Assembly: GCA_023251875.1 (NCBI GenBank)
Contig: JAHEXY010000002.1
Location: 307,491 to 371,490, forward strand
Direction of reading: 5' to 3'
DNA from: Bacteroidota bacterium
GTDB lineage: Bacteria > Bacteroidota > Bacteroidia > JAHEXY01
Length of the DNA: 64,000 bases
Numbering within the stretch: position 1 is the first letter of the stretch; each line of letters opens with the position of its first letter. Below, piece after piece: positions 36,301 through 42,194 of this stretch. The notes under the pieces were generated by a model. The model searched no databases, was not told the DNA's origin, and was given only the letters and a program-made list of their open reading frames with translations. The position numbers and the translations under genes were made by a program.

Positions 36301-38497
36301 TTCGCAATTAGGCGAGGATAAAGTGCAGGGTTTAGATTATGTGTACACGCTTAATGGATGGTTAAAAGCAATTAACAATCCCGCCATGTCAGCCTCAACC
36401 GATCCCGGTTATGATGGCAATACTTCCGGTACTACCACCAATCAAAAAGTTGCCAAAGATGCCTTTGCCGAAATTTTAAATTACCATACCTATGATTTTG
36501 TTCATACCGGTTCACCATTTGAATATGCAAGCGCAAATACCAATACCATGAGTATTGCCTATTCAGGCGATTTTAAATCATATTACAGCGGATTAATTAG
36601 TGACCAAATTTGGAATACTTCTACCATAAGCGGAGTAACAAGTACAACGTATTACAAAAATACTACACCCTTAACTGCCCAATATTCTTATGATGATATT
36701 GGCAGGTTAATTAGTTCTTCCTTAAAATATTTTACTTCAGGCTCAGGTTATACGGCAGTGGCCAGTTCCGGTTATTCCGAAACTTTTTCTTATGATGATA
36801 ATGGAAATATTTTAACTGCTTCCAGGTATGGCTCTGCCAGCAAAGGTAAAATGGATGGCTTGACATATTCCTATCCATCCACTACAAATCGTTTGAGTTA
36901 TATTGATGATAATGTTTCTTCAAGCACTTATGATACCGATCTTGATGATCAATCTTCAGGCAACTACAGTTATGATAATGCAGGTAGATTAACTAAAGAC
37001 ACGCAAAACGGGCTAACAAGTATTACTTGGTATGCCAATGGAAAAGTTAAAACTGCCAGCCGTTCTGATAAAACCATTAATTTTTATTACGATGCACTGG
37101 GTAATAGAATCATGAAAAAAGTACATCCAACAAGTGGGTCCGATTCAAAATATTATTATTTAAAGGATGCATCTGGAGGACAATTAGTAATGTATAGTAA
37201 TACAGATGGAGCCAACACCTATTTATCAGAATGTTCAATTAATGGAACAGAGAGATTAGGCATGTACAAACCAAGCAGTGTTTTGTATACTACTGCGGCT
37301 ACCAGTAGCGTATTCAGCAGAACGGTTAACAGCAAGTATTACGAATTAAAAGACCATTTAGGCAATGCCCGTGTTGTTATTACTGATGTTAAAACAGCAT
37401 CAAGCAGTGTATTCACAGCCAATATTTATGCAGCTACTGATCATTATGCTTTTGGTGCCACAATGCCATTGCGTACAGTTACACCTACAAGCAACTACCG
37501 CTATGGCTTTCAAGACAAAGAAAAAGACGATGAATTAAAAGGGAATAACAATAGTTATGATTTTGATGCCCGTATTTATGACCCTTTAGTGGGTAGATGG
37601 TTAAGTGGAGATCCCTTAGAAAATAAATATCCGTCCCTATCAACATATAATTTCTGCAATAATAATCCGGTTATGTATGTTGATCATACCGGTAAAAGTT
37701 GGGTGTTAGGGGCTATGCTTTGGAACTATGTTGCTCAAGGATTGGATCCAACTACCCCTCCTGCGGTTAATGCAGACGGATCTCCTAATGTTGTTGGCTT
37801 AGTAAGTGGCGCAGTAACAGGAACTGCAGGAGGTTTAATAATTATGGGAGGAGGAGAAATTGGATTGGCTTATCTTGGCTATGGAGGTGATTTGATAGCT
37901 GGGAATTCTTTAGCTGCCGCTGGTGGTGGATTACTAACAGGGGAAGACAATTTTAATATTGGCTTATCATCAGGAAGCCAAGTAGAGGCTGCAGTTGCCA
38001 ATGTAGTTGAAGAAGTTGCATCATCTTCGAATTCAAACACGATAATTGTTCAGCCTGGTGATGGTACTTTGGCAACAGCAAATAGGGTTAATCCCACAGC
38101 CGCAAATGCTCCTCATACGAATCCGGCAAAAGGATGGGACCCTCCATACGATACTAACAGTGAGGTATGGGATATTACTCTTAAGAAGGATGTAACTCTG
38201 CCGAGAGGTACTGAGCCCGGTAATCCAACCACAGGGGCTAGGCCAACAGGTGCTTGGCTTGCAGATCCTGATGAAGTAGCTGGTAAGAGTGGAGCTGAAT
38301 TGCAACAGGGCTTGGCTACAAATAGAGCACCGACACATATTGTGCCTGTTACAGTGCCAGCTGGCGCTACTCTAAGAACGGGAGTTGCAGCCGCACGGCC
38401 AGCCGTAAATGCACCAGGAGGTATGACTCAGTATGAACTACCTAATGGTCAGGTTGGGGCAGGGGCTACAGTTGGCACGCCACAACCAATTAAATAG
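30356..38497 (+). CDS. RHS-repeat giant protein with toxin-like C-terminal domain
   Basis: A 2713-residue exported protein. A hydrophobic signal segment (residues about 40-58) is preceded by a 29-residue stretch encoded by an inserted hairpin repeat. YD/RHS repeats occur from about 1720 (YYDRVGNLVKTVPPKG), and the RHS-associated core is at about 2330-2445 (LKDHLGNARVVITD, YRYGFQDKEKDDE, DARIYDPLVGRWLSGDP, DHTGK). After the core the sequence changes: a Gly-rich hydrophobic stretch, then a 110-residue end with LPRGTE, GAWLADPDEVAGKS, PTHIVPVTVPAGATLRTG and GGMTQYELP. That end resembles toxin tips of polymorphic toxins and haemagglutinins. Its DNA is about 50% G+C against about 37% upstream, suggesting acquisition. 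Cys-rich segments lie in the middle. No immunity gene follows directly. Confidence 0.85.
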   Translation: MKSTSIKSLLGGSENYSLCPSLREGLRERKQKNTIFGTAFIQIFIILVGFYYANYANATSTYRTVTTGSGNPVHYLNPYGTYNNESDDATSGWTAIRNSANTSDFLASTSTNAWSGAVTLSSIDASDASHPFTFSLFGGTVSYFKVSGNGMLEFVPTTSSTPTDPSLTIDNADISSTTCTSATIAAFWDRFASYYKSTTSNGKTTYTVTNCSTGSNDKVYTKVFGTYPYRQVWIKWYDFKMGYYSTASSSDKCSSVPDQLYFAIVLEETTNRVMIVDMYKGTSSISSTIALKNGSASTYVQYSSTSNTLNSASKANSDNTYYLFTPYNSESYTAASTITFSSSELSSATSTSGSTKSTTLPSTTCLTKTISSAKLYVKFNTGDDYEKWPSSGSATSSYKSNVTIKITDNAGKYYSSSGQSSSATSQILTINETTPEQVYVINLTSYYSGITSLNVNASSFSNAWTGMSTPQVQAWVEESYSVDVNTAPYNVMPFVTLSTVAVANNVATFSWTPDCHYINDYQLQLLRLYNQNADVNGDGTNDYSTLNVKCTVDWTKALTIDVNGGATSLSLTLAQGSGYYAWRVRPIGTANSGGVGNSLNWGAWSDYTQLMDNEAYYTSSGGLPNYVFYYTQTDVDKNWIFARSFTENNLNAEKISFADGLQNVKQSQVHMQTDNKVIVTAPLYDFSGRNAGSILPTPISQDYLKYKSSFITASDGTFYNAKNFDDNSNYSSPSSIAGGDAVTYYNSSYSDQGVPSANGYPFTRVLYKNDGTNRPKEAGGAGSIYRIGGGNTDGVARTVTTVYSAVDAGELIPLFGDETPADTSVIKSTTTNQDKVTTISYNTLDGKTIATCLSGDGASTLSHFTNYSRQTISGSVSGNTQIDPNTIEGSKLVSFDQAQPLTISYNLTPSQFQAECGNYCYSCDYTIELYIKSDGSTTNLFSHSLTYNPTACASMSSASYPSYSTSVSIPSAGNYIIGKRITLNNTNASTGNQYLSEHLDNVASNVDNNNDANFSVLLDKIDAGDLDDVNTYLNTFATTSGQTEVTIPSASTSSCCSLTLPILNCDDQIGDFEALLFDTWSSKGFGYYLTNYFFNYATYTPTAGDKLYDDGVSCSPSYITFTGNDNTDNDCKITVYVNSVKIIDNVSIGNGKTGLGTYASNLKTVLESYQGSNYFPYNISKSGNSVGLEPNIDEGAQLTGYWMVMNNNGSENDHFYTNTSANSAESSGSFTDMITYDAANTAKIIGKAGMFNSLIANMAKSAADGGGGYDPNTLWQVWKQCVAAYPELQYENGDRTGTKKSFDLLQYFLTQVGREIGGVSSNDDTYRMYAYKYICIGDWIACTTTTYASCATEFGIDASGKATAATSAGGGLLIQGADQLTEDYSTKYWEQFYNCILGQEDFSSTDEVQNALGWAGLSCSAADVTCINSMVQLLEDSCTTYCDYRNFDQLIRDLYAQNNVTATEKQIWCLGYIMREKCETDCQLTVTTATSGSTTYVSQVGTDDEKTKFQRVFTGYPEVEIAGTTACTGDYTTVTETKYYQDELTEELNEWLADTISSASSLPFNLDKTDIQTEINAIYAEHSSQWEGKSPCDITGTAASYKMNTNSVFYLSGTKLQLYTYVSSSSTYTYKDVISNITSCSGSYSCTVCYRWTDFPTLTPDVTTTLKTCEQTNLEYLRNLVNAQLASCKQQQLNDATIAYQSSCEKISAIHDAYTYSYTQGTHFYTLYYYDRVGNLVKTVPPKGVVTVSSRTQHPAHTFVTTYDYNSLGQMVSTTTPDGGTKNVSYNSVGLVRFSQDAQQTTDGTFTYIKHDAFGRIIECGKGHATDFASHVDDESYPSLGTEEEKTFTYYTTASSDGIYTDGTTTSSQRYLLNRVSYTKAENQSGTTDDVYTYYSYDPHGNVEWLIQNLPDIGKQYIRFEYDLISNKVTKVIYNEGQGDQFRHWYQYDDDNRLISAKTSRDGVIWDTDALYSYYAHGPLKRSQLGEDKVQGLDYVYTLNGWLKAINNPAMSASTDPGYDGNTSGTTTNQKVAKDAFAEILNYHTYDFVHTGSPFEYASANTNTMSIAYSGDFKSYYSGLISDQIWNTSTISGVTSTTYYKNTTPLTAQYSYDDIGRLISSSLKYFTSGSGYTAVASSGYSETFSYDDNGNILTASRYGSASKGKMDGLTYSYPSTTNRLSYIDDNVSSSTYDTDLDDQSSGNYSYDNAGRLTKDTQNGLTSITWYANGKVKTASRSDKTINFYYDALGNRIMKKVHPTSGSDSKYYYLKDASGGQLVMYSNTDGANTYLSECSINGTERLGMYKPSSVLYTTAATSSVFSRTVNSKYYELKDHLGNARVVITDVKTASSSVFTANIYAATDHYAFGATMPLRTVTPTSNYRYGFQDKEKDDELKGNNNSYDFDARIYDPLVGRWLSGDPLENKYPSLSTYNFCNNNPVMYVDHTGKSWVLGAMLWNYVAQGLDPTTPPAVNADGSPNVVGLVSGAVTGTAGGLIIMGGGEIGLAYLGYGGDLIAGNSLAAAGGGLLTGEDNFNIGLSSGSQVEAAVANVVEEVASSSNSNTIIVQPGDGTLATANRVNPTAANAPHTNPAKGWDPPYDTNSEVWDITLKKDVTLPRGTEPGNPTTGARPTGAWLADPDEVAGKSGAELQQGLATNRAPTHIVPVTVPAGATLRTGVAAARPAVNAPGGMTQYELPNGQVGAGATVGTPQPIK
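30386..30472 (+). repeat. Hairpin (MITE-like) element, copy A, in frame inside the RHS gene
   Basis: An 87-bp element, exactly 29 codons. Its ends, GGCGGTTCTGAAAATT and AATTTTTGGAACCGCC, are inverted repeats with two mismatches. An inner hairpin TCCCTCTC-TTC-GAGAGGGA and the core TTAAGGGAGAGGAAACAAAAAAATA are shared with the element at 58263-58365. It encodes residues 11-39, between the ATG and the hydrophobic part of the signal peptide. Confidence 0.75.
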
Positions 38498-38600
38498 CCC
38501 CGCTAGTTCGTATGTTCGTTTGGATGAAGGGTGAGCATGCGTAATGGAGGTTGGTTTGGTTTTGTAAACCAAACCTATTCATATAGGATTTGTAATCCTA
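38498..38600 (+). repeat. 3'-hairpin repeat, copy 1 (follows the RHS gene)
   Basis: It begins at the base after the RHS stop codon. It shares CTAGTTCG.ATGTTC.TTTG....AAGGGTGA.CATGCGTAATGGAGG with the copy at 40303-40410. It ends in two hairpins with TGT loops, GGTTTGGTTT-TGT-AAACCAAACC and AGGATT-TGT-AATCCT. It could stabilise or end the transcript. Confidence 0.75.
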
Positions 38601-38622
38601 AAAAAATTAAAAATAGTTTATA

Positions 38623-40302
38623 ATGAAAGCAATTACCATCATCATATTTCTTTGTGTATTTAATATGTTTTGTTTTTCACAAACTCCCTACTGGGAATGG
38701 GTAATGAGCGGAGGAGGAAATGACAAAGAATTTGCTGTAAGCACAGCTTCCGACCCTTTTGGAAATACCTACCTTACCGGATATTTTGCAAGCCCTTCAA
38801 TTACATTTGGAAGTATAACATTAAACAATAATTCTGTATTTGGCACATTCGATATTTTTTTAATTAAATATGATGTAAATGGTAAAGTAATTTGGGGCAA
38901 AAGTTTTGGTGGAACTGATTCAGAATATGCCGAAGGGGTTTGTACTGATATCTATGGAAATATTTATGTTGTAGGGGAATTTAGCAGTAATAACTTTCAA
39001 ATTGATGGCAATTTATATTACTATAATGGAGGAAAAGATGTTTACCTGGCTAAATTAGATTCATCAGGAAAATATCAATGGGGAGCAGTTGTGGGAGGCA
39101 CCGGAGATGACTACTGCAAAGGTGTTGTGGTTGATACTCTATTTCAAAATGAACTGGTATATATTGCCGGATATTATGACAGTGATACGCTGCTATTTGA
39201 TTGGTATAATTATACATTTAATAACAGCTCTGCCAATGATATTTTTATTGTGAATTATTATGCAGGTATTCTTAACAATTATCTGCCGGGAGGAGGAAGT
39301 AATGATGACCTGATTGAATCTATAGATTTAGATAAAAATGGAAATATTTATGTAAGCGGTGAATTTAATAGTACAGATTTTAATTTTGGAGGAAAAAGTT
39401 TAAGTACATCAGGTAGTAATGATGCCTTTACAATTAAAGTAGCCCCTTATCTTACATCTTCTTTATGGGCCAAATCTATTGGTGGCAGCGGAAATGATAT
39501 AAGCGAAGGCCTTAGTGTCGCAGATAATGGAGAAGTATATGTATCCGGTTATTATTCAAATAGCTTATCTGTTAACAATCAAATTTTAACCAGTAATGGC
39601 AATAGGGATATATTGCTTGTAAAATATGATTCAAGTGGAAATGAGGTATGGGGAAAAAGTTGGGGAGGTACATCCTATGATGGAGCAGAGTCCATTGTTG
39701 TTGATGCATATAACAATGTATATTTAGCCGGTTATTTTCAAACTACAAATTTAAGTATAGGAAATTTTAGTATGGCCAATCAAGGATTAAATGACATTTT
39801 TTTAATGAAACTTGATTCTGGCGGAAATGAATTATGGGCACTAAGTGAAGGAGGAAGCTTAAATGATTATGCATTTGATATTAATGCAGATGCTTTTGGA
39901 AATGTATATATATGTGGATCTTTTAGTAGTAACAGCATTCAATGGGATAATTTTACTATCCAAAACTCCGGAAGCAATGATGCTTATTTGGCTAAAATAA
40001 ATGATGCTATTGCAACAAGCATCATTGAAAATAAATTAACTCAAAAAACAAATGATTTGTTTTATAATAGTATAACCAAAGAATTAACAATTAACCTTAA
40101 TGCAATAAATCCAACTGCTGTTTATTTAATAAATTCTTTAGGTCAAATATATATTTTAGAAAATGATTGGGAAAATAGTTCCGATAACTATCGGAGTATT
40201 ATCAAAACATATAACTTATCTTATTTAAATCTGTCAAGAGGGGTTTATCATGTTCTATTTCCAGGAAAAGATAAGATAAGCAGTTCAATTTATATAGACT
40301 AA
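38623..40302 (+). CDS. Secreted SBBP-type beta-propeller protein with putative T9SS sorting domain
   Basis: A 559-residue exported protein. A signal peptide (MKAITIIIFLCVFNMFCFSQ) is followed by about eight repeats of the pattern D.fGN.Y..G.F......fG...l...G..D.fl.K.D..G...W, i.e. SBBP-like beta-propeller blades (residues 25-465). The last 90 residues look like a T9SS C-terminal domain (YLINSLGQIY ... NLSRGVYHVLF), but the canonical YPNP start is missing, so sorting is inferred. The gene is bracketed by two copies of the same hairpin repeat, the second starting directly after its stop. It may be a cassette inserted beside the RHS gene. Confidence 0.8.
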   Translation: MKAITIIIFLCVFNMFCFSQTPYWEWVMSGGGNDKEFAVSTASDPFGNTYLTGYFASPSITFGSITLNNNSVFGTFDIFLIKYDVNGKVIWGKSFGGTDSEYAEGVCTDIYGNIYVVGEFSSNNFQIDGNLYYYNGGKDVYLAKLDSSGKYQWGAVVGGTGDDYCKGVVVDTLFQNELVYIAGYYDSDTLLFDWYNYTFNNSSANDIFIVNYYAGILNNYLPGGGSNDDLIESIDLDKNGNIYVSGEFNSTDFNFGGKSLSTSGSNDAFTIKVAPYLTSSLWAKSIGGSGNDISEGLSVADNGEVYVSGYYSNSLSVNNQILTSNGNRDILLVKYDSSGNEVWGKSWGGTSYDGAESIVVDAYNNVYLAGYFQTTNLSIGNFSMANQGLNDIFLMKLDSGGNELWALSEGGSLNDYAFDINADAFGNVYICGSFSSNSIQWDNFTIQNSGSNDAYLAKINDAIATSIIENKLTQKTNDLFYNSITKELTINLNAINPTAVYLINSLGQIYILENDWENSSDNYRSIIKTYNLSYLNLSRGVYHVLFPGKDKISSSIYID

Positions 40303-40410
40303 CCCCTAGCTAGTTCGCATGTTCATTTGCACAAAGGGTGATCATGCGTAATGGAGGCGGCTGATTTGGTTTTGTAAACCAAACCTAATAAAATAAGATT
40401 TGTAATCTTA
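40303..40410 (+). repeat. 3'-hairpin repeat, copy 2 (follows the SBBP gene)
   Basis: Same family as 38498-38600, again starting at the first base after a stop codon. It keeps the TTTGGTTT-TGT-AAACCAAA hairpin. The second hairpin is AAGATT-TGT-AATCTT, a compensated G-to-A/C-to-T pair change relative to copy 1, so the structure is conserved. Confidence 0.75.
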
Positions 40411-40451
40411 TTATAAATTCCAAACAGCTATGGGTGTTATGCTTATTCTGT

Positions 40452-40482
40452 TTTGCTTTTATAGCGTGTTTTAGTACTTTTG
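40452..40482 (+). promoter_or_regulatory. Promoter of the antitoxin gene
   Basis: TTTG at 40452-40455 and TACTTTTG at 40475-40482, separated by 19 bp, match the Bacteroidota promoter consensus perfectly, 30 bp before the ATG at 40512. This is the best-matching promoter in the window. Confidence 0.65.
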
Positions 40483-40511
40483 AAACAATAATTTGAAAAT
40501 AGCTAAATCAA

Positions 40512-40772
40512 ATGGAGACAGTATTTATATTAAAAGCATCTGATTTAAACCTTAGCTTTTTGAATGCAATAAAATCATTGTTTAAAAAGAATCAGGAAAT
40601 AAAAGTGCAAATAACTTCTAACAGAATTCCCAGTGTACTTCAAGACGAATCCAAAAATGATGCTAATTCAAGAATTGAAAAGTCGTATAAAAATCTAAAG
40701 GGAAATCGAAATACAGTAAATTTTACTGGTAAAGAATTTGAAGCTCTTATGCAAAAATTCCATCATAAATGA
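40512..40772 (+). CDS. Probable antitoxin of a YoeB/Txe-type toxin-antitoxin pair
   Basis: An 86-residue, Lys- and Asn-rich protein with an N-terminal beta/helix region (METVFILKASDLNLSFLNAI) and a charged C-terminal tail (NFTGKEFEALMQKFHHK) suited to wrapping a toxin. The call rests mainly on context: its stop overlaps, as ATGA, the start of a reading frame clearly homologous to the N-terminal half of YoeB. The family is not recognised from motifs alone; it is not an obvious YefM/Phd. A consensus promoter lies upstream. Because the toxin is truncated, this is likely an orphan antitoxin that may still bind DNA or neutralise other toxins. Confidence 0.6.
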   Translation: METVFILKASDLNLSFLNAIKSLFKKNQEIKVQITSNRIPSVLQDESKNDANSRIEKSYKNLKGNRNTVNFTGKEFEALMQKFHHK

Positions 40773-40915
40773 GAAATGTTATTTTTGATGGAAAAGCATA
40801 CCAACAATATACCGAATGGGCAATTGCAGATATTAAAATTTTCAATAGAATAAATGAATTTATTAAAGATATTGACAGAACACTTGACGCTCATTTTCTT
40901 ATCCAGCCAGCGTAA
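40769..40915 (+). pseudogene. Truncated YoeB/Txe-family mRNA interferase
   Basis: A 48-codon frame starting at the ATG that overlaps the antitoxin stop. The reading FDGKAYQQYTEWAIADIKIF followed by RINEFIKDIDRT aligns with the first half of YoeB (SWDDYLYWQETDKRIVKKIN, then ELIKDTRRTP). After the RT the similarity stops abruptly: the expected GKPEPLK, SRRI, EHRLVY and C-terminal HY residues, which carry the RNase activity, are missing, and the frame ends 11 codons later. The deletion brings the prfB promoter to within 20 bp. The product should be inactive. Confidence 0.8.
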
Positions 40916-40932
40916 AACTTTAAAAATAAATG

Positions 40933-40940
40933 TACCTTTG
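40933..40940 (+). promoter_or_regulatory. -7 box for prfB
   Basis: TACCTTTG matches the -7 consensus and lies 22 bp before the prfB ATG, immediately after the truncated toxin gene. No TTTG is present at the -33 distance, perhaps because the deletion removed it. Confidence 0.45.
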
Positions 40941-40961
40941 CCAGCCTAAATACTCTGCACT

Positions 40962-42057
40962 ATGGTAGTAACAATAGACCACGTAAAGAATTTCGTGGAG
41001 CGCAAAGATGCGTTGAGGAGGTATCTTTGACATCGACCGCAAATTAATAGAAATCTCAGAAGAAGAACAAAAAACGCGCGATCCTCAATTTTGGGACGAT
41101 CCTAAAAAAGCGCAATTACTGCTTAAGCAAATTAAAACTAAAAAAAGCTGGACAGAATTATTCACTAAATTAAATTCTAGTGTGGATGATTTTTCTGTGA
41201 TGTTCGATTTTTATAAAGCCGGTGATGCCTCCGAAAAAGAATTAGAAGACCAATACAACATTACGTTAAAATTGCTTGAAGATTTAGAGTTTAAAAATAT
41301 GCTCAGTGCCGAAGGCGATGAACTGAGTGCAGTAATTCAAATAACCCCCGGAGCGGGCGGTACCGAAAGCCAAGATTGGGCAGCCATGCTCATGCGCATG
41401 TACATTATGTGGGCACAAAAACAAGGCTTTAAAATTAGAGAAATTGATTTTCAAGATGGAGAAACTGCAGGCATAAAATCTGTAACCCTTGAGTTTGAAG
41501 GAGAATTCGCCTTTGGGTATTTAAAGGGGGAAAATGGCGTTCATCGTTTAGTTAGACTTTCTCCATTTGATGCAGCAAATAAACGCCATACGTCTTTTGC
41601 TTCTGTTTATGTTTACCCCCTAGTTGATGAATCCATCACTATTGAAATTAATCCGGCCGATATCAGTTGGGATACTTTTCGCTCGGGAGGTAAGGGTGGA
41701 CAAAATGTAAACAAAGTAGAAACCGGAGTACGTGTACACCATGCACCAACCGGCATTGCCATTGAAAATACAGAAAGTCGCTCTCAACTACAGAACAAAG
41801 AAAAAGCCTTACAATTATTAAAATCTCGCTTGTATGAATTAGAGATGAAAAAAAAGATGGCTGCCCGTGAAGAAATCGAAAAAGGAAAAATGAAAATTGA
41901 ATGGGGCTCGCAAATCAGAAATTATGTACTACATCCTTATAAATTAGTAAAAGACAATCGTACAGATTTTGAAACCTCTAATGCTCAAACTGTGCTCGAT
42001 GGCGGTATTGATGAATTTTTAAAAGCATTTTTAATGCAATATGGGGGCAATAGTTAA
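40962..42057 (+). CDS. prfB: Peptide chain release factor 2 (programmed +1 frameshift)
   Basis: The 22 codons from the ATG at 40962 (MVVTIDHVKNF...) end at an in-frame TGA at 41028-41030. Skipping the first T continues as DIDRKLIEISEEE to 42057, for a total of 364 residues, the usual RF2 length. The shift site AGG AGG TAT CTT TGA C is the classical RF2 autoregulatory signal: an internal Shine-Dalgarno, CTT slipping to TTT, and a weak TGA-C stop. The stop-codon recognition motif SPF (RLSPFDAANKR) and the peptidyl-hydrolysis motif GGQ (SGGKGGQNVNK, about residue 245) are present. RF2 terminates at UAA and UGA, and low RF2 raises its own frameshifting. Confidence 0.96.
41014..41031 (+). promoter_or_regulatory. 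prfB: prfB programmed +1 frameshift site
   Basis: TGAGGAGGTATCTTTGAC: an AGGAGG Shine-Dalgarno-like element at 41015-41020, the slippery CTT codon at 41025-41027, and the TGA stop at 41028-41030 followed by C. Spacing and sequence match the conserved bacterial RF2 recoding signal. Confidence 0.95.
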
Positions 42058-42130
42058 TGGGGTAATGAGCTGATGAGATAATTAGCTAATGTGCTTACGC
42101 ATTCATATTCAAACTTCAATAATATTCTTG

Positions 42131-42138
42131 TAAATTTG
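42131..42138 (+). promoter_or_regulatory. -7 box for ispG
   Basis: TAAATTTG matches the Bacteroidota -7 consensus, 57 bp before the ispG ATG. The -33 position holds TTCA, a weak match. Confidence 0.35.
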
Positions 42139-42146
42139 CAGTCTAT

Positions 42147-42173
42147 TGTCATGCTGAGCGTAGTCGAAGCATC
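42147..42173. repeat. Dispersed repeat 'TCATGCTGAGCG.AGTCGAAGCAT'
   Basis: A well-known type of interspersed repeat containing CTGAGCGtAGTCGAAG. It lies in the ispG leader. A related unit, CCTGAGCGAAGTAGAAG, lies in frame inside folC at about 59109. Confidence 0.5.
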
Positions 42174-42194
42174 ATAAAACATGATCTCCATACT

